Shown here one piece after another: positions 11,092-21,120 of a DNA stretch of 64,000 nt. The stretch covers positions 2,547,001-2,611,000 of the forward strand of contig NW_026623008.1 in the NCBI RefSeq assembly GCF_023065955.2, read 5' to 3'. This DNA is from Ursus arctos. Its lineage: Eukaryota > Chordata > Mammalia > Carnivora > Ursidae. The notes beneath the pieces were generated by a model. It ran no database searches. It worked only from the letters and a program-made list of their open reading frames with translations, and had not been told where the DNA came from. Within the stretch, counting starts at the first letter, position 1. Each line of letters starts with the position of its first letter. A program made the position numbers and the translations under genes.

Positions 11092-12015
11092 TTGGGTCAA
11101 TGGCCAAGATCTGTGTGGTCAAAGGATGAAGACAGAAAGGAATCAAGAGGAAAAGAGAAACTTTATTTTTTCGAGGACACCCAAACTCTTCCTGCTCTTC
11201 TGGCTCCAGCACCTGACATGCCTGGAAATTTCTCAAAGGCCAGAATCAGAGAGACTCAATGGCATCATCCGGCTTCCCTCAGTGGAGTTCACCTTCAGCT
11301 TCTTACAGGGGCTCCGTGCAGGGCTGTGCGGATGGAATGTTTCATTGACTTCCTTACGAGCTCATCGTCCTGCCTGTTATCTCGAAGTGCTAATGAAAAC
11401 AATTCTCTAAATCAGACGTTTTGCTCATTCTTTTCCCACGTCTGGATCAGTGAGATAACAGGAAAATTAGTGGATATTTCTCCACTGGTGGAAGCTGCAT
11501 ATTTGCAGACAGGAGGGAGCGCGCTGAAGCAGGAACTCCAGTACCCAACCCCCCACCCCCCCACCCCTGTCTGCAGGTTTCCAGCAGCAACAGCCGAGAA
11601 CTGTGTCCCCGGTTCCACCCCAGCTGCCAGTGCCCAGCTATCAACCCGGTTCAGGGCCACCTTCCTGGACTCAGGAGCCCAGGGGAAACATTTCGGGTTT
11701 TCACAAGAGATCGGCAGCAGTTGCTTCACAGAATATGAAGAAATACTCCCACACATGATGAAAAGAAAACCAACAGCAGCAGCGCACAGGAAAATGTGCG
11801 GATCAACCCTGCCAGCCTCCAGGGGCTCAGGTGACAACGCAGGTTACAGCTCATCCGCCAGGACAGATGTCACTCAGAGGAGCAGAGGACATCACACAGT
11901 CCCTCCCCTCCCCTCCCCCCCAGGCAGGGGGTGGGCGGCCAGCTCCTCACCCAGGGATGGTTTGCGGTGCTCCTCCGCAAAGTCCCACTTCCTTGTCTGT
12001 GCCTTTAAGACCTGA
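11092..12015 (+). other. 307-codon open reading frame, unidentified
   Basis: The longest ATG-initiated frame in the window outside tandem repeats. Its translation has no signal peptide, membrane segment, repeat or motif that I recognise. It is rich in Ser, Pro and Ala and contains a Pro-rich stretch encoded by a C-run (about 11545-11568). A 141-codon frame on the minus strand (11412-11837) overlaps it, showing that this region is simply poor in stops. A gene is not supported; an unspliced transcript or a chance frame is more likely. Confidence 0.15.
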
Positions 12016-12044
12016 ATGCCCTTCTCTGGGTGGGGACCTGGTAG

Positions 12045-12203
12045 GGTGACCAACCGTCCTGGTTTGCTCAGAATTAAGGGGGTTTCTGGGACACAGAACT
12101 TTTGGTTTTAAAACTGGGACAGTCCCAGGCAAAGCCTCAGATGGAGGACTGCACTGCTATAACCAGAAAAGTACTGAGTAAATGGGATGAGTTGGCGGCC
12201 CTG
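12045..12203. mobile_element. Non-autonomous DNA-transposon relic
   Basis: GTAGGGTGACCAACCGTCCT ... GGGACAGTCCCAGGCAA ... GATGAGTTGGCGGCCCTGG has the palindromic design of a short MER-type element whose ends read 'agggtgacca' and 'tggtcaccct'. The right end is degraded (GTTGGCGGCCCT). Family name not assigned. Confidence 0.55.
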
Positions 12204-12205
12204 GG

Positions 12206-12594
12206 TCTGGGTGGGCTGGGGGATCGGCTTTGCTTCTGTGCCCGCTCCTCATCCCGCAGCAAGCTTGGCACAGGTGCGGACCCCACATGTCTAGGGGCCT
12301 GGCATCCTAACGACTGCCCCCCACCCCCACCCCTCCCCACGGCCTTGGTGCTGCTGTTTACTGATTTCAAGACAGGTTTCCCAGTGGAGACTAGGACGGA
12401 GTGTGGCCTCTCCCTTCGTGGCAGCTTCCCAACTCCCCACATGGCTTGTCCAACCCCCTTCTCCATCTCACAGTGAATCTCATAAAAGGTGATGCCTCTC
12501 AAAGAAACCATCTGGGTGGTACCCCTGAGGCAGGGATAAGGAACAGAAAGTAAATCTGCTGAACTCCTCCATGGCCTCAATGTTTCATCAATAA
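12206..12594. other. Unique non-coding DNA
   Basis: No recognisable feature. It includes a C-rich run near 12318-12340. Confidence 0.45.
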
Positions 12595-12752
12595 TCCTGT
12601 CCTGAGACCCTGGGAGCCTTGCCTTACCTCTCTTAGTGGCTCAAATTGTAGAATGAGCTCATAACAGTGTCTACCTCAGAGGTTTTTTGTAAAGATAGAT
12701 GTGTGAAGCCCTGAGTCCAACTCCCAGTGCAGAGTAAGCACTATGAGGTTAG
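12595..12752 (+). mobile_element. MIR SINE 3' part, plus strand
   Basis: CTCTTAGTGGCTCAAATTGT, AGAATGAGCTCATAACAGTG, CTACCTCAGAGGTTTTTTGT and CAGTGCAGAGTAAGCACTAT follow the MIR 3' half. Confidence 0.65.
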
Positions 12753-12765
12753 CTCTTCTTGTTGC

Positions 12766-13175
12766 TCCATCCATCCTTCCATCCATCCATCCTTCCATCC
12801 ATCTACCATCCATCCATCCTTCCATCCATCCATCCTTCCATCCTTCCATCTATCCTTCCATCCATCCATCCTTCCATCCATCTACCATCCATCCATCCTT
12901 CCATCCATCCATCCTTCCATCCATCCATCCGTCCATCCTTCCATCTACCATCCATCCATCCTTCCATCCATCCTTCCTTCCTTCCTCCCATCCAACCATC
13001 CATCCATCCACCATCCACCTGTCCATCTACCCATCTATCCATTCACCCATCTGTCCTTCCTTCCTTCCTTCCTTCCTTCCTTCCTTCCTTCCTTCCAGCT
13101 ACCTGTCCATCCATTTATCCACCCACCCACCATTCATCCCATCTATCCACTCACCTGTCTATCCATCCATTCATC
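12766..13175. repeat. Compound ATCC / TTCC tetranucleotide array
   Basis: About 410 bp of CCAT and CCTT units on the plus strand, with interspersed CTACCATC variants. It includes a pure (TTCC)n run at about 13055-13096. The three plus-strand frames encode Ser/Ile/His/Pro repeats only because the 4-bp unit contains no stop; they are not genes. Confidence 0.97.
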
Positions 13176-14841
13176 AGGGTCAGTCAGCCTCTGGCCTTTG
13201 CATGACTAGCTTCTGAATTCACGCAGAGGCCCCGCCCATGATGACTGCCCTTGACTGGTTCAGAATATAAGAGAGAGAGAGTTTCTGGGCATGCAGACAT
13301 GGTGGCCTCACGAATGTGGGCCAGGACAATCAAACTGGCCCTACTGGGAAGGGCAGATGTTCCTGAGAGGAAGGTCCTCCCTCCTCCCCTGGAGATGAGG
13401 GAAGTGAGCAAAGCTGACAGCTCCTGGCTGATCCTGCAGGTCCTCTAGCCTTCAGGGGCCAGACCCAGGACCCACCCAGCCATACTCAGACTCCATGGAG
13501 ACAGTGTTCTGAGTTCTAAACAATGGACCAGACTAGCTGCATTTGCACTGAGCCTTGAGCAGTATAGGAGAGGAAAGCGGGATGGAGGGTTGGTGTTGGT
13601 TATGACTTTTGCATGACGGGGAGGGGAGAGTGGGGGTGAGATGCTGCTTGCGCCTTTTCCTGGAGCTGGACCCCTTAGTTACCCCCTCCCCTTTCAAAGG
13701 AGTGGAGGTGGAGAAGAACCACCTGCAACTTACCATCTAAAGTATACAGCTGTTTTCACCCAGGGTCTGCCCCTACATGAAAATAATGATGCTATTGAGC
13801 AAAAACTTCCCCAAATTACAGTAACAAATTTGCCCTATAGAGAATTTTATAGGGGACATGAGCTAAAGGCAACATTCTAAGTCGTGTCAGGGGAAAAAAA
13901 TAAAACCTGTAATTAGGTGTCTAAGGGTGTTCCAAAATGCCAAATCAGACTCATTATTCCTCAAGATTCCCAGCGTCCACTCTGACGGGCGGCGCCGGTG
14001 CGGAGGGCCCAGCCGGTGTTGCATGCACACCCCTTCTTATCTCCAGAGGGTTCATTTCCACAACAAATGCTCCTAGAAGCAATACATACATTAATTGATT
14101 TTCCAGGTGATTGTCTTTGCAGAAGAGCAGTGATAAAACGTGTTTGGATAGCAGTCCCGCTCGGCCAAGTTCCTCCCGTTGTGTGAAGCTGTCTTTAAGA
14201 AAGCAGCTGCCCCCCCCCATGGCCCTGGTGGGTTAGGGATGAGGTGGGATGGCCACAGAACGATGCTGGAGAAGAGACCTTATTCTGGGCCACCTGCACT
14301 TCTCGGAGCATTCCAGATTCTCACCCGGCGAAGATTGTCTGCCCCACTTGGCTGGGACTCGGCAGGGGTGGGAGGCCGACAGCCAGCACCTGGCCCAGTG
14401 CCTGACCTGTGAGCTGGGCCCCCAGACCCAAGATCAGAGCCATTTCTCATGCCTCCTGTTTCCTTACCTAATGGCCCTGGCTGGATGGGAAAGAGAAAAA
14501 GGCAACACACACATCAACCAAGAGCATTTTATTCTCCGTCTTTTGTGGTAATTCCTTTTGCCTGGGGCTTCATTTTTGAATTAGTGTCTTCTGGAAAAAA
14601 AAAAAAAAGGCAGGAGCCCGACGTGAACAAGAAGTCGTAAACAAGTCATTATTGCTTTGCTGTTCCTCTGGCTGCTGAAGTTCATGTGTCAGTGTCAGGT
14701 GGGGGAGGAGAGACCGATGGATGTGGGGGTGGGGGCAGGGGGGAGAGGGTCAGGGCTTCCAAGTGGGGCTCTGCCTGGGACCCCGGCTTCCAGCTCCAGG
14801 CAGCACGAGCCGGTCTGTCCCTGTCTCCGTCTGCATCCCAG
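13176..14841. other. Unique DNA, partly GC-rich
   Basis: No repeat family recognised apart from a 14-bp A run (14595-14608). Segments 13725-13935 and 14030-14170 are AT-richer than their surroundings and non-repetitive, as expected of conserved non-coding DNA. No exon is supported. Confidence 0.4.
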
Positions 14842-14907
14842 AAAGAAGCCCGCAGTTCTTCGCACCCCATCAGACTTCCTGCAAGGTGTCTGCTTCCGGG
14901 CATGCAG
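14842..14907 (+). other. Exon-like segment with strong splice consensus (candidate)
   Basis: Preceded by a pyrimidine tract and acceptor (CTGTCTCCGTCTGCATCCCAG ending at 14841, given here in part) and followed by CAG|GTGAGG (GT at 14908-14909). The 66-nt interval is a multiple of three and is open in all three forward frames, so no frame is favoured. No domain or known peptide is recognised. Chance pairs of good sites do occur in GC-rich DNA. Confidence 0.2.
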
Positions 14908-15464
14908 GTGAGGAAGCTGCGGGCGTGTCGTGATGGCCCGTGGGCTTTGTTTAATCAGGAATGTCAGGACACACGGTGTGGAAACGGCTTCCGCGGAGGA
15001 TTTCAGGCTCATAGATCCCCAGAACCAGGAAGCTACCCAGGGAAGCGCCGGGCTCGGGCAGGACCCGGAGGGAGGAGGGCACGTGTGGGCACGGGCCCCG
15101 ACTGTGGCTTCTGTGGAATGAACGGGGAAAGCGGGGCGAGCAGGCCTAGGGCTGTCCAGTGTGAATCATCTCAGTGGGTTCGGGGTGGAGGGGCCGCTCT
15201 CTGTTGTCTGCCCCTGGCCCTGAGGGGCAGCCCGATAGACACGGTGGTGGGGTGGGGGCTCTGGCGCGGTTGGTCTGCGTGTTTGCCATCATTTACCAGC
15301 TCTGGGAACTGGCTGAGCCTGGAGGAGCCATCGCGCCAGGCTAGCGAGGCCCTATGTGTCCGAGCCTCAGGAATCCGGGAAACGAAAAGCACGATTAATG
15401 CAGGAGGGGCGGTGAACACCTTGGGTTGGGAGAATAGAATGCCAGTCCTCCTCTTACAGAGAAT
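14908..15464. other. GC-rich unique DNA
   Basis: No repeat seen. A 269-codon frame (14686-15495) crosses this stretch, but its 3' end runs into an MIR and its composition is that of random GC-rich sequence. Confidence 0.45.
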
Positions 15465-15640
15465 TTATTATAAGCCAGGAGTTTTCGATACATGAACTCA
15501 CTTATTTTGTGCTACAACCCGAAGTGGTGGGTGTTTATACCCTCTTCACAGATGAAGAAACCGAGCCCCAGAAAGGTTCAACGAGTTGTCTGCACTCACC
15601 TGGCTGAGAAGCGGCTCCTCGGGACCTGACCCCCAGCAGG
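15465..15640 (-). mobile_element. MIR SINE, minus strand
   Basis: Reverse-complement MIR: AACTCACTTATTTTGTGCTA, TCTTCACAGATGAAGAAACC, GAGCCCCAGAAAGGTTCAAC and CACTCACCTGGCTGAGAAGC. Confidence 0.8.
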
Positions 15641-18333
15641 TGGCCTTCCCCGAAGCCCCTCCTGCTTTGAATGTCTGTCTTTCCCTTTGGTGAGCCCTGG
15701 ATCCTGGATGGGAAATCCCTCTTCCTGCTCCGGTCCCTCCTGGTCCCACCAGGGACTGAATTGCCCTAAATTGATTGATCGATTCATTCATCCCACACAT
15801 AGGCCCTGATGTCTCCCAAGTGCCGAGAGCAGACCTACATCAGGCCAGGGAAGTGGAGCCGAGTGTTGGCAGAAGAAATAGAATCTCACTGCTGGTGTGG
15901 GCAGGGACGCTGGGCTTGGAGAAATATGAGGGAGGCCTCCCCTGGAACAAATAAGTAATTCGTTATTAGACAGATGTATACTTTTAAGTGGAAGGGAACA
16001 GGGACTCGCCATTCATGGGAAGCCAGGCGTGCAGTCTTTCCAGCTGGCTCGTGTTTCTGCACTTCGGTGGGACGTGGATTGATCGGCCGAGACGGGACAG
16101 AAGGCACAGGAGGGCCTGTGAGGCGCACCTGCTCCCAGCCCGCTGCCTGCGAGAAGGATTTCCAGCCTCCCCCCATTCATCAGCCGCTGGCCGACCGAGC
16201 TGCCTTGTGTATTTATTTGGGCCCTTGGTGGGAGTCGGGATGCAGCTGGTGCACGATGGGGCCGCGGCCGCTGGCCTCGGACGTGGCAGGGTACTGAGCG
16301 GGTTTTCACTGTGACTAGCCAGCCTGGCACTGCTCCCCGGGCTCGAGGCACAGCCTTGTCCTGGCCAAGTCCCCTCTGGACGGCCCCATTCATGGGGGAA
16401 GGAGGGCGTGACCCGGAGCCGGAGGGTGACCCCGGGACCACAGGGTTATGGGTCCGCTTCACCTCCTCCCAGACGTCCACAGCGACACGGTCAAAGACGG
16501 GCCTCTCGTCCTTGACCAAATAATTACTTCTGGAAGAGACATGGCTTTTCCTTTTAGGATTTTCAGGGACTCAGCGGCAACGGGGTAGAAACACACACAT
16601 GTTTCTTAACTTGGTGCCCAGTTTGCCCCCCGAGAATCCAGTCCCGGGGCCAGAGGAGCGTCCACACCCTAACCGGTGTCCTCTGCCGGGAAGCTGCCCA
16701 CTGCCCGTTGAAACCTTGCCGGCATGGTCGGCTGAGTAGGATGTGGAGAAGTGACACAGCCCACTGTCCCTGGGCTCCCCAGAGCCAGACGGATGGCCTG
16801 TCCCTCTTCACCATCCTCAGGCACCAGCAGCTGGCCCCCATCCTTCCTCCAACGGGGAGGGTGAGGCCAGGAAGGGCGGGGGCCCTGGGCTGTGCTGGGC
16901 TCTGAGACAGCATCTCGGCCCCACCAGGTGGGCTGAGCACTGACCGCAGGCAGAAAGGGACCCTTGGGGTGCCCGGCTCTGAGCAGGCGGGAGCCCAACT
17001 TCCTCTTCCTCCTGCTTCTGCATGGTGGCTGCGTGCAGAGAACACCTGCATGGGCTCCCCCTCTCCTCCTAGCGTGGGCCTCCAGCCATGATGGATGCAT
17101 GGAGGGGTGGACGGAAGGCTCACCGTGGGCCAGGCTCTCAGGGACACCAGCCTTCCCCCAGGAGGCCTCTGCCTCAGATGCCCTCCGTTTTTCTCTCAGG
17201 GCCTCCCTGTCTCCTGACCAAACAAACCTGCCTTCACCCCTCAGGGCCTGTCACTTGCCTTGCACAGAGTCCTACTGGGGCACGTGCCACCAGACCCGTA
17301 AGTGCCGACCAGGTACCGTTTCCGCTACCAGCTCATGACAACGTCTCAGGGGTCCTGGACTCTCTCTCGGGCTACCACTCCTTCCAGTCCCGACCCTGGG
17401 CTGGGCGCCCCTGTGAGCCCCATCAATACTTAGAGACTGGGTGAGGGTGTGGGTAAGCGGATGAATGGGTAGGGGATGCTGGACCTGGCCTGCAGGACCC
17501 CGAATGTCATGCTCGGGTATTTTTGGACGTCAGTGGACTGATAGCTGGCCGAGCACAGACATCTCAGGGGGAGTGTGAACACAAGTGGGCAGGTTCTGGG
17601 TCTGGAGAAGAGTCAGCTGTGCAGGCGAGGGTCCGTGAGTCCCCAGGAGGATACAGGTGCAGGGCAAACGGGGGAACCCTCTGGAGCCCAGCGGGATCAG
17701 GATGAACGCATCCGAGCCACGCAGAATCTGGGAAAACACCTTGGTCACATGCTCCACACCGACCTGCTCATTCGTTAGCTGCATTGGCAGTGCCTGGTGG
17801 GGGCAGGGCAGGGCTGGGGGCACCTAGGGCTCACATCCTAGGCAGGGAGGATGTCAAAAGGGTTGTCCCCTTGGGGTCAGCTGTGGTCCCTGCTGCATCC
17901 TGGCCTTACCTTCATCACCACTTAATTTGTTGGGGGACAAGCACGGAGGCTGGGTCCCTGCTGAGGGTCAGGGGAACCCGTCTCCTGGTGACAGATCCTC
18001 CCACAGGGGCTGCGTGTGAGCACACCGGGTCTTCTGTCTGCTGGCTGCAGCGAGGGCACTATGCCCACTCGGATCATCTCAGGAGCTTCCGGGAGACCAC
18101 CTGCCTCCACTGGGTCTGAGATTTGAGGGTAAGAGGCCACAGCTCCTCCAGTCTGAACTTAGTGCCTTGAGCTCCCCATTTCCCAGCTGCCTGCACCCCA
18201 CGGCTTGCAACAGCCCAGGGCACAGAGACTGGACCGAGGGATACGCTGGGGCTCTGGCTGTGCTGTGGCAGGTGGACGTCTCTCTCAGAACAGCAGCCAG
18301 TCCTCAGCCTGGCCAACGGGCAGTGGTGCTTCT
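15641..18333. other. GC-rich unique DNA, about 2.7 kb
   Basis: No gene or clear transposon. A short L2-like tail may lie at 15770-15850 (GATCGATTCATTCATCCCAC). The stretch 16030-16340 is visibly richer in CpG than its surroundings and includes a NotI site (GCGGCCGC, 16264-16271), but it is shorter and weaker than a typical promoter CpG island. ORFs up to 194 codons (minus strand 16563-17147) have no recognisable content. Confidence 0.45.
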
Positions 18334-18751
18334 GTGGCTGTGTAACAAGGTCTGCAAAGTTGGTGCTTCAAAAGCACATGGATTTACTATCTCACAGTGC
18401 TGGGGGGCAGGAGTCCTAAAGTCAAGGTGCTGGTAGGGTTAGTTCCTCCTGGAAGCTCCAGGGGAGAGCCCAGGTTATGCAGGCACCTGCGCCCCTTCCC
18501 CCACCTTCCAAGCCAGTGGGCGGCTTCTCCCAATCTCCCTCTGCAGCTCCTACTTCCCTCTGCTCCCTCTTATGAGGACCCTCGTTACTGCTTTGAGACC
18601 ACCTGCATCATTCAGGACATTCTCCCCATCCCCAAACCCTTAACCTACTCTCATCTGCCAAATGCCTTCACCAATTAAGAAACATAGTCACAGGTTCCAG
18701 GGATGAGGATGGGGACATCCCCGGGGTGGGGGCATCATTCAGCTGAGTACA
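18334..18751 (-). mobile_element. MaLR-type (MLT1-like) LTR, minus strand
   Basis: TGGCTGTGTAACAAGGTCTG at the left end, TTTACTATCTCACAGTGCTG, CTCTTATGAGGACCCTCGTT, and CACAGGTTCCAGGGATGAGG near the right end are in the order of the reverse complement of common MaLR LTRs. Family assignment is by eye. Confidence 0.65.
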
Positions 18752-18789
18752 GCCCCTTCCCTGGGCCCTCTCTGCCTGGCCCTCCTTGT

Positions 18790-19129
18790 TCCTTCCCTCT
18801 GCTCCATGTTGGCATCCATGCTCTTGCTTGAGTATGTCAGCCATGCTCCTGCCTCAGGGCCTTCGGCCTCCCCATTCCCTCTGCCTGGAGCGCTCTTTCC
18901 ACAGCTCTTTCCACACAGCCTGCTCTGTACCGCCTTTGGGTCCCAATTTGATTGCCCCTTTCTCGGGCCCTGCACCTCAACTACAGCAGCCCCTAGACTG
19001 CCCTCAAGCCCTGTCCCCTGTTGCATGTGTATTCTGTGTTTAGCCTCATTTAGGGGTCTCTATCTTCTGTGTTTAGCATCATTTAGGGGTCTCTATCTTC
19101 TGTGTTTAGCATCATTTAGGGGTCTCTAT
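18790..19129 (+). mobile_element. L2 LINE 3' region, upstream part
   Basis: GCTCCTGCCTCAGGGCCTTC and TCCCTCTGCCTGGAGCGCTC (18845-18896) are the well-known L2 wording, plus orientation. The element is interrupted by a MITE with a nested SINE and resumes near 19522. A 33-bp triplication sits at its interrupted end. Confidence 0.75.
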
Positions 19130-19130
19130 C
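19032..19130. repeat. 33-bp tandem triplication inside L2
   Basis: Three head-to-tail copies begin at 19032, 19065 and 19098, each starting TTCTGTGTTTAGC and ending GGGGTCTCTATC. Copies 2 and 3 are identical; copy 1 differs at one base (GCCTCATT versus GCATCATT). Confidence 0.97.
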
Positions 19131-19521
19131 TGTGCCGTCCAGCGTGGTGGCCACTGGTCACTTGCTGTTTATTAATTTTTTTTTAAAGATTTTATTTATT
19201 TATGTGACAGAGAGACAGCCAGCGAGAGAGGGAACACAAGCAGGGAGAGTGGGAGAGGAAGAAGCAGGCTCCCAGCAGAGGAGCCTGATGTGGGTCTCGA
19301 TCCCGGAACGCCAGGATCACGCCCTGAGCTGAAGGCAGCCACCTAATGACTGCGCCACCCAGGCATCCCTGGTCACTTGCTGGTTAGAGTTAAGTGAGTT
19401 AAACTTAGCTAAGAGAATCAATTCCAGTTCCTCGTTGCAGTGGCCACATTTCAGGTGCTCAGCGGCCAGATGTGTAGCATAATGTTTCCCTTGTCCCAGG
19501 GGGTTACGCTGGACAGCGCTG
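19130..19521. mobile_element. hAT-Charlie-type MITE, interrupted by a CAN-SINE
   Basis: Terminal inverted repeats CTGTGCCGTCC (19130-19140) and GGACAGCGCTG (19511-19521) match at 8 of 11 positions. The internal wording 'gtggccactggtcac' and 'GTGGCCACATTTCAGGTGCT' is that of the MER-type elements with a 'gtccaatatggtagccac' end. Flanking octamers GTCTCTAT and CCCTATAT could be a decayed 8-bp target duplication (5 of 8). Confidence 0.7.
19154..19382 (-). mobile_element. CAN-SINE, bear/seal-type, minus strand, nested in MITE
   Basis: Perfect 14-bp target-site duplication CTGGTCACTTGCTG at 19154-19167 and 19369-19382. The body between has TTTTTAAAGATTTTATTTA, GACAGAGAGACAGCCAGCGA, GGAACACAAGCAGGGAGAGT and the head complement ending ACCCAGGCATCC. 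Perfect duplications mark a young insertion. Confidence 0.97.
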
Positions 19522-19690
19522 CCCTATATAGTTCAGGTACATAGAATGCAAATCGTGTATATCCTCAACTAGAACCTGAGCTGCCCATGAGGACAGAATT
19601 GCCGTCTCGTTTGTCCGTGGCTATGTTCCCAGCTTCTAACAGTGCCTGGCACCAAGGAGACCCTTGTGGGCATTTGTCGAAAGGATGACC
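19522..19690 (+). mobile_element. L2 LINE 3' end, downstream part
   Basis: ACTAGAACCTGAGCTGCCCA, TGAGGACAGAATTGCCGTCT and AACAGTGCCTGGCACCAAGG give the L2 3' UTR and tail in plus orientation. It continues the fragment at 18790-19129. Confidence 0.75.
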
Positions 19691-19899
19691 GTGTTGCCAG
19701 AACCCTGTCTGCATTCAAGGTGACATCCTTGAAGGGCCTCAGTGGGGCCGCTGTGGTCCTGCATGTTCCCGTGCAGGACCCCATCAGCAATGCTGCCAGC
19801 CCCGCCACTGAGCGCAGGGCTGGTAGCTCCCACTTACACGGCCTCCTGCACTACCAGTGCACATGCTGATTGCACTTCCCTGCCTCACTGGAGTTAGCT

Positions 19900-20168
19900 G
19901 TGGCCGTGGGACTTTGGCTAGTGATATGTGAATGGAGGGGACATGACCTAGCTCCAGGGGGAAGATTGAAGGGCCAGTTTGTGATTTTCCTGCCCTCTGC
20001 TTCCCTCAGCCACAGTGGCCAGCAGCATCCCAGATAGTGGCTATTCTGTGGGCAGAGTAGGGGCGCCTACTCAGTGGACTTGCAGTGGACAAGTGGTGTG
20101 AGTAAGAAATAAATCTGGTTGAAGCCACTGAGATTTTGGGGTTGTTTGTTACGCAGCTCAACCTAGCC
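19900..20168 (+). mobile_element. Old LTR-like interspersed repeat, plus strand
   Basis: GTGAGTAAGAAATAAATCTG, GAAGCCACTGAGATTTTGGG and CTCAACCTAGCCAACCCTGA reproduce the 3' end of an abundant old mammalian repeat with a polyadenylation-like AATAAA near 20109. I infer LTR class; the family is not named. Confidence 0.6.
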
Positions 20169-20179
20169 AACCCTGAACA

Positions 20180-20312
20180 ATACAAGTGCTTACTTGAGCC
20201 AGGCACTAGAAACTTCCATGTACTATGAGGTGTATCCAGTCCCATTATAGGTGGGTAAACATAGGCTCCTGGAGACTCAGCGACTAACCAAGGTCAGGTC
20301 CACAAGTGTGTC
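20180..20312 (-). mobile_element. MIR SINE fragment, minus strand
   Basis: CTTACTTGAGCCAGGCACTA, CCCATTATAGGTGGGTAAAC and ATAGGCTCCTGGAGACTCAG match reverse-complement MIR. Confidence 0.65.
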
Positions 20313-20369
20313 CTGTCCTTCATGGCCGTCTGGGTGCCTCCCACCCTGCAGCTCCATCATTGCTCATGT

Positions 20370-20500
20370 ACCCTAGTTGCCTTTCTCCCCTGACAGACTG
20401 TGAGGTCTGAGCAGGAGGCATGGTCCATGTCAAGTTGTTTCTTATACTCTGGGGCTCAGTGTAGTGCCTGGCCCAGAATCATGGAGTCACCACTGAATGG
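20370..20500 (+). mobile_element. L2 LINE 3' fragment, plus strand
   Basis: CTGACAGACTGTGAGGTCTG and GGCTCAGTGTAGTGCCTGGC resemble the L2 3' UTR. Confidence 0.5.
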
Positions 20501-20544
20501 AGCTGGAATCGAGGCTAGATGGTGGAAATAGCTGGAAGCAAGTG

Positions 20545-21120
20545 TCTGGGAGGAAAAAATCTCCCCCCCCCCTGCAACCCACCTCAGGTTCATTGCTTGG
20601 GCCCCACAAATTAAACTGACAAACACAGACTAACCAGAGAAACAAACAGAAGTTTAGTAATATGTGCATAATGTACACGCACGGGAGCTCTCAGAGAAAG
20701 TAACTCAAAGGCATGGTTAGAACTCAGGCTTATATAAAACCAGGAAATAGAACAATACGTTTGTAGAGTAGTGAAAAGGCAAAGGAAAAGGGCTTTGAGT
20801 CTCTAGGGTGGCAAATCGTGTGCAGGCAAGGGCACAGGGGAGTGGAAGACAAGGGGTGGTCAGTAAGGTCTGTTGTGTAGATGCCTCTGGTGCTGTCTCT
20901 GGTGCTGATCAGGGTCTGGTGTTGTCTCTGGTGATTAACTTCTGTCCTTCCTGGTATGGGGCGGGGGGGGGAGGTTACCTTCACAAATATATGTCCTGTT
21001 TCTAGGCAGACAGAGAGAGGGCAGGGAGTTTTTCTTGTATCTGCTTCTTCTCAATTGTCTTCAGCTCAAAATAATCCTTATGCCAAAGTGGCATATTTGG
21101 AGTTGCCTCTTCTGTTGCCC
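20545..21120 (-). mobile_element. Retroviral LTR relic, minus strand
   Basis: Read on the minus strand it has the layout of an LTR. A U3-like region begins near 'ccactttggcataagg'. A TTATATAAG box lies at about 20730-20738. A U5-like segment follows, 'CTTCTGTTTGTTTCTCTGG' then 'GTCAGTTTAATTTGTGGGGC'. The ancient family (ERV1 or ERVL type) is not resolved. A C run at 20563-20572 is on its U5 side. No associated viral reading frame is intact nearby. Confidence 0.65.

Noticed and set aside
12727..13216. Three overlapping plus-strand frames of 148-160 codons rich in His/Pro/Ser/Ile
   Set aside because: Tetranucleotide array read in three phases; not coding.
14686..15495. 269-codon plus-strand frame as a gene
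   Set aside because: Gly/Arg-rich random composition, runs into an MIR at its 3' end, no domain, and overlapping open frames on both strands.
16563..17147. 194-codon minus-strand frame as a gene
   Set aside because: A 143-codon frame is open on the same strand in another phase and a 124-codon frame on the other strand; no domain content.
19032..19130. Interstitial telomere-like repeats (TTTAGGGG)
   Set aside because: The word occurs once per 33-bp unit and is not a tandem TTAGGG array.
20730..20738. TATA box of a cellular gene promoter
   Set aside because: The TATATAAA/TTATATAAG palindrome lies at the expected position of a minus-strand LTR promoter and is better explained by that relic.
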